From: Glandiceps talaboti
Taxonomy: Eukaryota > Hemichordata > Enteropneusta > Spengelidae
Assembly (NCBI RefSeq): GCF_964340395.1
Contig: NC_135551.1
Location: 9,539,379 to 9,603,378, forward strand
Reading direction: 5' to 3'
Length of the DNA: 64,000 bases
The position numbers and the translations under genes are program-made. Under the pieces are notes generated by a model. That model was not told the DNA's origin, made no database searches, and saw nothing but the letters and a program-made list of their open reading frames with translations. Positions 1 through 17,639 of this stretch are shown here, in pieces (position 1 is the stretch's first letter; each line of letters starts with the position of its first letter).

Positions 1-32
<32 letters not shown>

Positions 33-42
33 CGTCGTCGTC
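1..42. repeat. (GTT)n/(GTC)n microsatellite
   Basis: The window opens inside a GTT trinucleotide run that drifts into GTC. No coding use is apparent. Confidence 0.9.
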
Positions 43-491
43 GTCCGATATGGATCGAAATAACAGAGCTATAGGAACGACGTGTACGCATACACGATTT
101 ACACGTTCCCCCTAAAAGACCTTCTCTATAATCTCACCTCTTCAATCAATCCGAAACAAATATAAAGCGCCTAAACCCAGTAATGGTGACAGGGAACAAG
201 CAAGCTTGGCTAACATGCCCTTGTTAAAAAGATGAGTCTTACTTTCTTTGTCACGTAGGAATTAACAAACGTTGGAGAATGACGAAGTACTGGTAGACTT
301 CAATATTAATAGTGGACCAAAAATAGTAATAAAATATATCATTCCGAATATAAAAACCCAGTATTGTGAAATAATCGCACGATTCCTCACATTCCTGAGA
401 ATAAATCTATGATATTTGTTTTCGTATTTCTTAAAGTAAGTGGATTCGATGCTTAGAAGCAGATATACCACTGTTTGCTACATTTCTGAAG

Positions 492-2168
492 AGCACCTTA
501 TTATTTGGATTGGAGGACAAATTCATCAAATTAGCAATGCCATTTCTTATAATATTAATAGATCGGGCAGCGAAGGTAAGTTTTCTTCAGATTGACACAT
601 GAAATATTACGTCAGGGATTATTACTCTTAGTTCTCGGTACATTCCACTTGTAACTAGTGTCTGTTTTAGTCCCGATTACACAAAATACACTTTAAAAAA
701 AACTATATCATGTCGAATATAGGCGTCTTGTAGTTGCATGCATTGGTATAAACTCTATTATGTTCGTTATATTTATGTAACTTGACTACTGTTGCAACAA
801 GTTCGCGAAGAAACTAAAGTTTCCAGTTTATCTGCCATTGTTGTGCTGTTTATTTTTTCTACCTTATCAATTTAAATGTAACTAATACTTGTGTTCATGT
901 TTACAGCATACTGTGTTACAGAAACTCTATCTATCAAACTCAAAGGTAATGCGTGCAAGGGAGATCCGTCTCGGTAAGTGTCATGTAACTTTCCTTTAAA
1001 AAATCGGAACCCTTTCTCACGAATATGTTTGTGTAGGAACAATCGGCTAAAAGTCAGATTCGACGTTACATGTAATTATACTATAACTTGTGATGTCACA
1101 AGATGACGTCATATCGATATAAATAACGTCACATACTGACGTCACCTATACAGTGCACTCGAATTCGTAGACCAATTGTAATCAAAGAAGTAGGATAGGT
1201 TAAGGTACACTGAACAATGATAGATGACGTCACGTTCAGTGAAGACATGTTACATTTACAGATTATTTAAATTCGTAGAATGGTTAAAAGCAGGGGAGTA
1301 TGTTATATTATTGTCATCTTAGCAATTTACGCCTACAGATTCTTGTACCGAGGATAATGACGACGAAATCCAACCAATAGAACCCCAGCAGGATGATCAG
1401 GATTCAAGACTGCAATTGGCTTTCCTTTTACTATATTTCACAAAAAAATTACTGGATGTATGCGAGAAAAGAAGGGGATTTGACGGTTGTTGCCAATCAA
1501 CAGTCATATTAGCAGCATTTTGTGCTCTAGATATGGCAAATACTCGTATCATCAACCATGCAATAATGGAACATACATGTATTGATGCATTCCATACTCT
1601 TGAAGGCAACATCAGTAAAAAATTACAAGGTAAACGATATATATATGTTTGGATTGTAGTTAATTCGTGTCAATTCATTTGCACTTTGTTTATGTTGACA
1701 TACTACTGCAGAAAAATCGTATTCCATAGAAAGGGGAAAGGTGGAAACCAATAGATTTGTTGTAAAGTAAATATACCTTCTTTCTTTCAGACGTAAAGCA
1801 CCCAGTTATCGCAGAAAATGTTGACATCTACACAGACTTAATACGTAGAGCACTCAACGAGATCTCCTTCATTTACACCCTGGAAGAACAATGTACACCT
1901 CCATTTATACTTGTTGACTTCCTCTCTCGACAAGGTAACACACCCACTCTAGTGAATGAGACAGTTGCCATGTGTAGACGGGTTTTAACGTATTCCACGT
2001 CTCCGTTTGATGATGTTGATGATCTTGATTTGAGTGATCCTGGCTTTGACGGTGTCAATTTGTTTATCAAGATTCTTAGTAATGTTATGAAAACTGTTAA
2101 AGAATACAGAGGATTTCGAATGGCAGACGTTCATTTTGTACTCAAGGAGGTATGTTTGTCTTATTTGG

Positions 2169-2226
<58 letters not shown>

Positions 2227-3650
2227 CCACCACCACAACCACCACCATCATCATCATCATCGACAACAACCAGTAACAGCAACAACCACCACCAACAACA
2301 ATAATAACAACAACAACAACAACAACATTGTACACCATTTCACAGAAAACATTACATCCGGGAAAACAGTGACAGATACTCACGTTTTGAGAATTTATTT
2401 CAGAGATTCTCTTCATGTGGAACAATATATAATTTGTGGGATTTCTGTTAATATATCTATGTATAAATATGGATTATATGTCTTCAAGAAGTATCGTAGT
2501 ATATATGGTTACGACTGATAAAATAATTGTCACGTTTTACTTCTCTTAGGTATTTGCATACCTGGGACATCTGACAGAAAAGTGTCTGAAGAAACGTATC
2601 ATCTCACTGGTGTTAGACGAAACGACAGACGGTCTAGACAACGATGACAAGACAGAAATGGTCTACTTTTGTTTGAAGGAATTGTTTGCATGTGAAGATT
2701 TAAGAGATGTCACTTCACATTCCATTGACTGTCAAGGTGGCAAGGTACTAAAACTAACAGCCTCTCTTGGACTAAATGGTATTCCTGCATTAAATATGGT
2801 AAAGTATGAAATGAGGCCTCAAGACATCTTACAATATCTCCAACTCGTCAAAGAGGCTTCGAATGAGAGTGATTGGAAGATATTTCGTGATGATCTTGAG
2901 CTTGTTGACCTAGCCATAGCCAGAGATCAAAGACATGAAGAAAACTTCATTCGCTTGCTTCTCAACCTGTACGATTTCGACTTGGGTTTGATGACATCCT
3001 GTGGCGTTCCAAGGAAAATCCTTCTAAATAAAGACTTCTACGATACGGCAGCTTTGTTTGCTCTCAGTCAGCATTTTTATGTTGAATTCGATGAAGTGGG
3101 AGACTGTTGCCTTTTGTTTGCCTTTGCTGGCATTGAAAGAAGTGCAAGTGATAACGACTTAGAAGACCAGGCGTCTCTCATATCTCAGTATGGGTGGATT
3201 TTCACAACCTTTTCCGATGAAGATCTTAAAAACCTCGTGAGTGTCATTGTTAACCGTCAGATGGAGTTCGTCAAAAGAATAAAAGAGTATTTTGATAGTG
3301 ATGCAAGCAGGGGCACGGTTAATCAGTGGGAGGATCTACTGTCGATGCTAACTACTTTATACTCCCGACTACCGACCTTTGACCTGCCCTTCCTCATTGA
3401 TGATCTTGTGGTCGAATGTCTTAAAATGCAACTGTGTCAAGTTGTCAAACGCTGTCCAGCCAGGAGATCTATATACCGAAAAGTCATAAATGTCATTCGA
3501 AGTGCCGTGAAATGGTGTACGGACCGTGCAATACCATCATCAAAAGTACTGAGTGGCATTATTGAGCCTATCCGTGCAGCAATCTCAGCAGGTCGTAAAA
3601 CACTGCAGAAATGTATAGACGGTATCATTAAAGAATTACAAGACGCGTGA
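492..3650 (+). CDS. 3' portion of an unrecognised multi-exon host gene
   Basis: Five exons can be chained with canonical GT-AG borders and matching phases: 492-575, 907-973, 1339-1629, 1791-2149 and 2550-3650 (stop TGA). The frame stays open throughout, giving about 360 codons in the last exon alone and roughly 630 in total. The start lies upstream of the window or in an exon I did not find. The product is rich in Leu, Asp, Glu and Lys, looks mostly alpha-helical and soluble, and has no signal peptide, membrane segment or motif that I recognise. Readable stretches include DETTDGLDNDDKTEMV and SRLPTFDLPFLIDDLVV. A (CAT)n/(CAC)n/(CAA)n tract begins about 20 bases after the donor at 2149, so apparent His/Asn-rich coding there is intronic. 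The exon chain is well supported by phase; the function is unknown. Confidence 0.75.
2171..2334. repeat. (CAT)n-(CAC)n-(CAA)n compound microsatellite in an intron
   Basis: About 20 CAT units followed by CAC/CAT and then CAA/AAC-rich units, just downstream of the splice donor at 2149. It would read as poly-His then poly-Asn if translated, but the neighbouring exons join in phase across it. Confidence 0.9.
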
Positions 3651-5282
<1,632 letters not shown>

Positions 5283-5321
5283 ATGGTATGTTCCGTGCCG
5301 TCACTAGAATATTCAAGCAGA

Positions 5322-5879
5322 ATGAAGTCGGTACTAAGTCTCTTCCGAAAAATTAGACAACCAATTGTAAAGATTAACAGCAGTCTTTCCCTCAGTGCAT
5401 ATAGAGGTGGTGTCGCCGGTAGAAGAACAGAGTATGAGTACAACAAATACGTTCACGTTCCACCGCAAAATACAGCTATACTCGCAGGTCGAGAATGGCT
5501 GCCAGGAGCGAAAAACGACAATAGTGAATACCCGCCATACCTGCGAAGTCCTAAGGAAAACCTACCAGCAGTATACATTTGCAAAGACTCTGAATCGTCG
5601 CAGAGTAATCTTCAAGTATTAGCCAAAGAAGCCCGAACGATATTCGACGATAAGTTGCACCAGCACGGAGCGATTCTCTTTCGTAACCTACCTTTACCAA
5701 ACGGAGCGACGTTTTCGTATTTTATCAACGAGCTTGGGTATACTATGATGGGCTATGAAGGGGGGACATCCTTACGACATAAAACCGATAAGCATGTTTT
5801 TACAGCAAGTGATGACCCGTCAAGTTATTGTATTGAAGCGCACGACGAGCTATCGTACTCCTCACTGTACCCGTTAAAG
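5322..5879 (+). CDS. First exon of a TauD/TfdA-type Fe(II)/2-oxoglutarate dioxygenase gene (partial)
   Basis: An open exon with upstream ATG at 5283 and a second ATG at 5322, ending in the splice donor TTAAAG|gtaagg at 5879. The product carries features of the TauD/TfdA (clavaminate synthase-like) superfamily: HGAILFRNLPL, then INELGYTMMGYEGG, then VFTASDDP and EAHDELSYSSLYPLK. The H-x-E in HDE is the expected first two iron ligands. I prefer the ATG at 5322, because from there the N-terminus (MKSVLSLFRKIRQPIVK) is basic, Arg-rich and lacks acidic residues, like a mitochondrial presequence; this is inference. The distal iron-binding His and the 2-oxoglutarate-binding Arg should lie in later exons. 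I found none between 5880 and 8658, where the next gene begins on the opposite strand. Either the later exons are too diverged for me to see, or this is an orphan exon. Confidence 0.7.
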
Positions 5880-7278
5880 GTAAGGATCCCATTACAAAGT
5901 ATTCCACTTGCTGTCTAACATAGCAAACACAGGCCCGGTTGAAGTGACCTTGAAACAAGAAACTAACGCCTGTCATTCTTTGTTGTGACAAAGTGTGCCT
6001 ATGCTCAGACCACTACAGCAGTGTGAGGTCTATGTAGTTCGTTCTGTGTTCTCGTACTCCATACTTAATCGGAGCTGTTTAAGTGGCCATTATTCTTCCC
6101 TCCAGTAATGATATAGCAAATGTGTTACATTATTATTTCACAATTTGAATATTTTTTGTCTATCAGCCAGAAAACACTCGTAACCTAAGGGTATATTAAC
6201 TTCTTGCCTTTGACTTAAACGCCCCTTAGGTTACTCTTATTTTCCTTGGTTCAAACAGCAACATAAAAATTCTTTTTTTTTCTTTTTTTTTTGTTGCTAG
6301 CAACGTATTTATATATATATATATATATATCAGTAATACATGAAACACCCTATGGAATATTATGAAATGAGTAAAATCTGTATGTGAGACATAACGACAA
6401 TGTGCCATAAGACCGGAATCAGAGTTAAAATATTTACAACATTTAGAAATAGAGGGATAAATCATACAGAGGACGATATTTATCAGAAATGTGAACTGTA
6501 TGCTGTTACTGTTTATATCATGAATAAACAGTTGACTCTGTGTTTATGTGTTATCTTTATGGTGTCTATCTCATCAAACTTGCTCACTAATCTTGATAGT
6601 TTATTTAATAACTTAGGCAAGAATCTAGCCGTAATAGTTGACCTTTCAACATGAAACGACTTATCAAATTAACTGATGATCTTTGAACTTAACATATCCA
6701 TTCGAATTAGCAGTCGATTTTAAATTAAATTAACTTGATTACATAAATCAAGCTATCGCTGAACTTGAAATAACCATATTTATACGGGAAAGAATGTCAT
6801 CAAAGATAAAAATCAAATAAGAACAAGTCCATCGTATAATTGAAATGGGTTTCCAAATGTTTGATGTGGCGTTAAAATTATGCTAACATTATGGTAGGTA
6901 GGTGGATGGATGGGTGAGTGTTGACAAGCCAACATCTCAGAATATGACGTGAGTTTTATATGCCTTTTTTATTTACAAATATGTTACATTATGCTTCGTA
7001 AAGATTATGCATAATTCCCACTCCTTATTGAATTTGTTGGATATTTATCGTCGCTCTTAATGCGACTATACCACCATTGATCCAACGTGACGTCTTTCAT
7101 TGACTTTTCTATATCTCTCTACATCTTCATCAGTCCATTACTTCAAAGCTTCTCCTAGCTTTTTTGTCACCATCTGTGCTCGTGACATATGTTCCTCGCC
7201 TTTTGCCATTTTTACCTTCAGGGAAGGACGTATTTTGGGATTGCAGGCTGTGTCTGACTGGATGTGTGTGTGTGTGTT

Positions 7279-7331
<53 letters not shown>

Positions 7332-7376
7332 GACTGTATGTGTCTCTGCATATGTGCATATGGATGTGTATCCTTT

Positions 7377-7414
<38 letters not shown>

Positions 7415-8658
7415 GCTGGCTGGTTGGCTGGCTGTCTGTCTGTCTGTCTCATGATTTTGTCAAACACTGTTGGTTCTATTCAAAAGAAATCTGGATAACA
7501 CATCTTTTGTGTATTGGCTAGAAATGCTTAGGTTTTATTAAACATCTACGAATATCTTTGATCATCTACAATGAGAATGTATAGTAATTAGGCTATGAAG
7601 ATTTCAAATTAAATGTGCAAATTCAACATGGAAGACTTGGTCAGCCTGACAAAAAAAACTGAACACAGTAAATTCCACTAAAACAATTAAGGCTAAGACA
7701 CTTCCAGTCTGTGCGTACATCTTAAACATTGCCGTGCGTTAATAGTTTGGTTACTGGTGCGTTAAAAAAAAGATATTTAATACATGTATTAATTTAACTA
7801 CAAAAGCAAGATAATGCAAACTATCAAGCAAGAATCATAACAATCAAATATGGACAGAAGAATAGAAAAAAGTATCACACTAAGCAGTATACTTAACGAA
7901 TAAAATATTTAAAAGAATGAAAATCAGATAAAAACATGAACTTCGATTTTCGAAAGGTTACCATGTTTTCTTATGCATGTCAATCTTATTGTTGGTTTCT
8001 GCAAATTGTTTATCAATGTTTCTGGCCAGAGTTAATACAGGTTTGGAATTATACTAGACAGTTACCATAACAACGTTCAGGAGGGCGTGGTCAACTTTGG
8101 AAGCACAACATTTCATAACGTCGTTAAATATGATAAAAGAACAACCAACATATTTAGTTGAATGTAGGATAAAAAACTTAGTTTTATACTTACGCCACCC
8201 TGTTCTAACTAGATTGGCCAAATTGAATTTATTTTCAGACAGTAAATCAATTTCAAATCTGTGTTTTCTTTTCTGTGGATAGTGGTGGCATGCAGTGCTA
8301 TGAATACGAATCCAGTGTGTATTGAGGCAGAAATAATTCTCAACATCGCGCAAATATATTGCCATATCTTACTTTTCCTGTTATATACGAGCTTACCCAT
8401 TTACCACTGCTGTATATGGTGTATGACAAGAAACTCTAAACTGGGCTAACTGCTAACTCGTATGACTACCGTCCTCTTTAGTTTGGCACTCGGGGCGCTC
8501 CTTAATAATGTTTATCTGCAAAGGCCATTCTTTCATCCGTACTTCACCTACGGGACCGAACCATAGTCTGGCAATGGCACAAAACGATATAAAATATATA
8601 TATCATGCAAGAATAGTTGCAATCACATGGCTGTTAAACCAAGAATCCGCGTTTTTAG
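5880..8658. other. Intergenic or intronic stretch without a recognised exon
   Basis: AT-rich sequence containing a short (AT)n at about 6307-6330 and a compound TG/TCTG tract at 7262-7450. I see no continuation of the dioxygenase gene and no other convincing coding exon. Confidence 0.6.
7262..7450. repeat. (TG)n/(TCTG)n compound microsatellite
   Basis: A short TGTG run followed by two long TCTG tetranucleotide blocks, the second degenerating to TGGC. Translation in any frame gives only low-complexity Cys/Leu/Ser/Val. Confidence 0.95.
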
Positions 8659-12762
<4,104 letters not shown>

Positions 12763-14799
12763 CTGATAAAGAAACGTACGTAACTCATTAAATAAACATA
12801 TGATATTGATATTGTACACACACAGTGACGAATCTACAAATATTGGCAAGTTGATCAGACAGATTCACAGCAAAAAAAAACAGTTTAGTGGACGATTTCT
12901 GCTTGTTTTAATGGGAATTATAAACTATGCAGACTTTTACAAAAAGACATGATATGTGTATATGATGTTCAAAAATTTCTGCGTTAGTCCTTTTTTGATC
13001 AGAAAATGTATAAAGGATGTCGGGTTGATCAGAAAATGTAATTAATAAGGGATGTTGGGTTGTCTTGCTAACTAAATTAAGATCTCCTTATCATACCAAA
13101 ACCTGATTTGAGGGCGATAAATGATACAATTAAATTAACTGACCACTACTTACCTTGTACTTCTAGTAGTGGTCATCGAATGTCACCGTGTCAAACAGGG
13201 TGGTGTTTCTGTTAATGTAAACATAAAACAACTTCAGACATGTCACTTTCAATTTGACTAAAATAAGCGGTTGTTGAGATAATTAAGTGTCGCAGTGACT
13301 TCTAAACTTATAATTATTGTTTACCAGTATATTAATGGTGCAAATCGAGAGATCCGATTGGTCAAGACAACAAACTAACATGTTAAAAATAGTAATAATG
13401 CACAGATAGCGCGACTCTAAGCGGCCCTGAATCAGAATAGTATACTTAGTCTCGTTTTTTGATAGCTGTCGTCTGATTCTGAATCCGTACCGTCGATCAC
13501 TTGCACAACAAAAAAGTCTTCCATGCCGAACCTTAATATTTTCCTTAGCTGGGGGAAATGAATAAAATATCCAAAGCCTTAGAATTTCCCCCATCCCATG
13601 TTTCCTCAAAACCACCACCTTAGAGAGCAGCTCAGCACAAGTCTACAGCGTCGTTCTTGGTCCTATCTAAAATGCAGGCTCAGTGGGTCAGATCCCGTAT
13701 GTAAATCCATCACAAAACGAATTTAACTTTCACGTATTCACAAATGACCCTACTACTGTACAAACTAAGCAATTCTTCATATATACGCTGCACAGTATTA
13801 AACTACTCATCGTTTTTAAAGATAAATTCAGTGACGTTGTCCTAGACTTCATATCGTGAGATTGTCCCCTTAATGGAGGGCAACACGATTGAAATTGAAC
13901 GGGTATTCAGGTTCTGGGACCGATGCGTACCTACACTTCATTTCCATTTCGAAGTGCAGTTTGTTTTTGTTGTACCGTTTAATTTTCTTTTTGCAAATTT
14001 CATTAAACTGGCATAATAGTAATAATAGCAATAAACCACCCTTGGGGTTGGTATGCCCCTTGGTTTTGAATAGTTGACTTCATAAACGTATTCGATGACG
14101 CCCATGCGTATATGTAATCAATTGGTCAAAAGTTTGTTACGGGGGGGGGGGGGGGGGGAGGGGTAGTGCTTAATTTTTTGTACCATTTTTTCGTACATCG
14201 TTATTTCTTTCTGTAGTCACTGGAGTCAATGGTTAGATATAGTAGGTTGAAGGTTATATTTGATAATGTGTCGTATATGGCACTAGAAGCGTAGGAAAGA
14301 CATGATGTTTTTACTCTCATGGCTTTTGCAAGAATGAAAACATATGGCCACTCCATCCAATGACGGTAAATAAATATGCGGTGCATCATGTATTGGGTAT
14401 GATCTCCTCTAAATGGACTGTGTCAGCTTTTTCTTTTGGGTAAAAAAAGAAAATTCCCAGGAGTAGAGATTACTTTTCAAAAAAAAAATCTTTGTTTTAA
14501 TTTTTTAACTGAAAGGCAAGAAAAAAAGTCTGTCAAGATTTCTCTTATTTTATGACGTCTAAGTCGATATAATTTCTTATAAGTTTGAAGGAGGCAGAGA
14601 AATAACCCTTTTAGCTAGTTCTACTTTCCTAAAACTTACTGTTTACCCATCCGATCGGGAGATATCCATACACCACGTACGTCCATCGAAACCAAATAAA
14701 CCCTATCCGAAGAGCGCGTAACTAAATGCTCATTCATGTTCCAAATATAAATTCGTAAAGGCTGGGGAATAAAGAAGGATAACAATGGTTGCTTACTTA
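12763..14799. other. Presumed upstream intron of gene A
   Basis: No convincing exon. It includes a two-copy ~36-bp tandem repeat at about 12998-13060 (shared words GATCAGAAAATGTA and GGATGT.GGGTT) and a G-homopolymer at 14141-14158. Part of the sequence near 13000 is related to that upstream of gene C near 32570. Confidence 0.55.
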
Positions 14800-14802
14800 A
14801 CT

Positions 14803-14898
14803 CCTGACCTTAAATTTTACATCCGGGTGTCACAGTCGTTGCCATGACGCCGCCATTCCGTTCAATCATTGTGTTGCTACATGCCAATATATCTAACT
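14803..14898 (-). promoter_or_regulatory. Conserved upstream block of gene A (candidate first exon or promoter)
   Basis: This ~95-bp block has two relatives upstream of gene C (33888-33992 and 34327-34425). Shared words on the plus strand are GGGTGTCA, GTTGCCATGAC, CGCCA and TTGCTACA. On the minus strand it contains an ATG (GTCATGGCAAC) preceded by a second possible ATG. The copy here runs into a stop soon after, so coding use is uncertain. The distance to the first recognised exon (about 2.1 kb) is close to that in gene C (about 1.5-1.9 kb). Confidence 0.45.
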
Positions 14899-15789
14899 AT
14901 CCTCTGTGAGACATTAAAGATTGGTAAGTAAAAACAATCGCATAAATGTGCATAATTATGATGGTTGTAAGTTATCCCGGTTTTGCAGCAAAGAAATTTG
15001 ATGAATTTTTCCTGAACCTTTTAACGGGTAATCGGAATGTTTCTCCCTTTGAAATGGCTGAGAAGGAACTTGCTATCCTAGACTGCTATGCCAACCAATC
15101 GCAGACACGGTTCTAATTTTACCAAGCTTTACATTTGACTCATAGCCCATGATAACTTTGAATAAATTAAACAAATGTTGGGTAATGGAGTCAGTTCAAG
15201 TCATTGTAACATGGTAAATATTTTGTCTGAGCTCAAGAAATATAACCACGGTATTGAATCCCATTCCGCCAAAGAATTGGGTGTCATTGGGCCACCAGTC
15301 GGCGAAGAGAGGTGGGAATGAATGTAAAGACAATCAGAATAGAGTATTAAAACATAAGAATGATGTAAAATTGACGAACCTTACCAACAGCGTCTGTTGT
15401 TGTTGTTGTTATCTGGGGCAGGTCTGTATGTCGTACAAGCTAGCTGTACGTGTCTAGTAACGTCGGCCTTGACAAGCTAAATAAAGGGCATTCCCCTGAA
15501 TGTTATTTCGTGGAATTGCGCAATATTGCTTTTTGTTTCGAATAGCTGGAACGTTCAGTTTAAAAGTGAAACAGGTTCAAGCTATTGACTTGTATTTAGA
15601 GCTTTGTTATCCCAAGAGCTGAACTACGGTGGGATAGTTGTAAACGTAAGTATATAATACGTAGTGTATGATCCGAGAACACTCAATGTCAATTTTCAGT
15701 AATATTATGACAAGCGAAACATATTTTGTAAGTGTGTGGCATTGGATAAATAGGCAGTGCGAACCGGAACTGACGGAGTCTTGACAGTA

Positions 15790-15850
15790 GACTGACATAT
15801 TGTTTATTTCATATTTGAAATCTGTCAGAGAAGCAGTATCACGTCGGGTA
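15790..15850 (+). promoter_or_regulatory. Candidate 5' untranslated exon and promoter area of gene B
   Basis: A conserved stretch ending GTCGG|gtaagtg corresponds to ATAGG|gtaagtg near 37466 upstream of gene D. The preserved donor and the position upstream of the conserved 40-nt exon suggest a non-coding first exon. No clear TATA box was found. Confidence 0.35.
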
Positions 15851-16758
15851 AGTGCAGTGATTATACATTACATAAAAAATATATTCGTGAAATCTCAATA
15901 TGTAGTAACTATAGATAAATGACATGCTTGCTGGCTATTTATATTGCTTTTTGTAAACATATGGCGAGTAAGACAAAATTGGTTAGTTCCATTATATATA
16001 AAACTATATATATAGAAAGTGTAAATAGAAATGACTAACAATTAAACACGTATGAGTTTACTTTCGATTTAGATATGAGTTTACTTTCGATTTAGATATT
16101 AGGTAGATGTGTGACTGACCCCATGGCGCCCGAGTGCTAGTGTGGCGTATTTGCATAGCGGGGTATTTGCATGATCGAGTGATGATTGCAGTGCGGTTAT
16201 ATTTCACTCTCCACGCTCGTGAAAGTGCAGCGGAGGACACTGCAAAAACGATATTGTGTGTCTGTCTGTCTAGTTGGTTAGTTATTTGTTTGTTTTTTGG
16301 TCGGATGGATTGAAGGATGGATGGATGGATAATGTATCTTTGTTTTAACACGGTTCCTGGATTTTCTATTGTGTTCTGAGACCTGCCGAATTGTCAACAC
16401 CCATGCTTAGATAGGGGTATACTTTGATGCTAGTCTTGGGATCAGCTGACTAATCCAAACACAAACACAAACACACACGCACATGCACAGGCATACACAC
16501 ATACACAAACGCGCGTGCACCCCCCCCCCCCACATACACTGTCCAAACAGTTTTTGTAAAATAACGTATCAAATCTGAGGGCTGGACACGAGGTGATTAT
16601 GTCAAATTTTGCTTACCGAAACGTTGAGTAGATTTCGCAGAATACTTAAAACAACTATGATGTATTTACAAACAATCTTAATTGAGAAGAACTAGCGTGC
16701 TACGCACAGGCTAGTACGCCATGAAGAGGTGTTTTGCCACGTATTACTAGTATTCATT

Positions 16759-16762
<4 letters not shown>

Positions 16763-16841
<79 letters not shown>
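16763..16841. repeat. (TA)n microsatellite, expanded relative to the duplicate
   Basis: About 39 TA units inside TTGACA...TGTCAAGG. The paralogous site at 38603-38623 has only TTGACATGTCTATATATGTC, so the array expanded after duplication. Confidence 0.9.
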
Positions 16842-16844
<3 letters not shown>

Positions 16845-17317
16845 AAGGACATAGCATCTACGCTCATGAAGTACTTTTACTTCATGAGCGTAAATAGGCA
16901 AGTACTGGTTATTAAACATTATGTATATGTTTGTCAAGTGTTAATTATTTACATGCCTTCGGATTTCTCTTCTAGGTGTTACTGGAATCCCTTCAAGCAT
17001 AGTTAACAATGCAAGGTAAGACATATTGAATTCCGACTTAATTTGTGTTTTATATGAAAGATCAACGCTCCCTGTTACAAGTAGGGCAAACTGTTTTCGT
17101 GGAAAATATTTCCCGTTTACCAGGAATTTATGCAATTCAAGTGAACTGATTACACATGATTCTACGAACTGAAAGAGATAACTGCCTTATTGTGTATATA
17201 CTGGTGTGTATAATTATGTGTAACGCCGTAACGGCGATGTCACTGCGTATGTGGCTGTGGCGGGCTGATGGGGGTTTGGAGCGTGAATGGGTTGTATATG
17301 TTCATATTTGCCGCAGT

Positions 17318-17455
17318 GTATGTATGTATGTATGTATGTATGTATGTATGTATGTATGTATGTATGTATGTACGTACGCACACACTGTCTGTCTGTCTGT
17401 ATGTATGTATGTATGTATGTATGTATGTATGTATGTATGTATGTATGTACGTACG
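17318..17455. repeat. (TATG)n microsatellite
   Basis: Long ATGT tetranucleotide run interrupted by a short TACG/TCTG block, in the first recognised intron of gene B. Confidence 0.95.
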
Positions 17456-17639
17456 TATTATGTTATTAGAAAGAAATGCATAAGGAACTTGGGAGACAGT
17501 CCGAATAACATCTGAATATATCTGACTGTTATGGAACAGAATGACAACCGCGCGTGATTAACGGTTATACGTGTGGAAAGTTCCAGTATTCGCACGCAAC
17601 AAATAGAACCCAATAAGAACACGCCTGAAATATGAATTA

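Noticed and set aside
2161-2518. Apparent poly-His/poly-Asn protein continuing from exon 1791-2149
   Set aside because: A strong donor at 2149 and acceptor at 2549 join the flanking exons in phase; the homopolymeric part is an intronic microsatellite.
13283-13618. 111-codon minus-strand frame upstream of gene A
   Set aside because: No recognisable domain, no matching exon upstream of gene C, and no phase-compatible junction to the first exon of A found.
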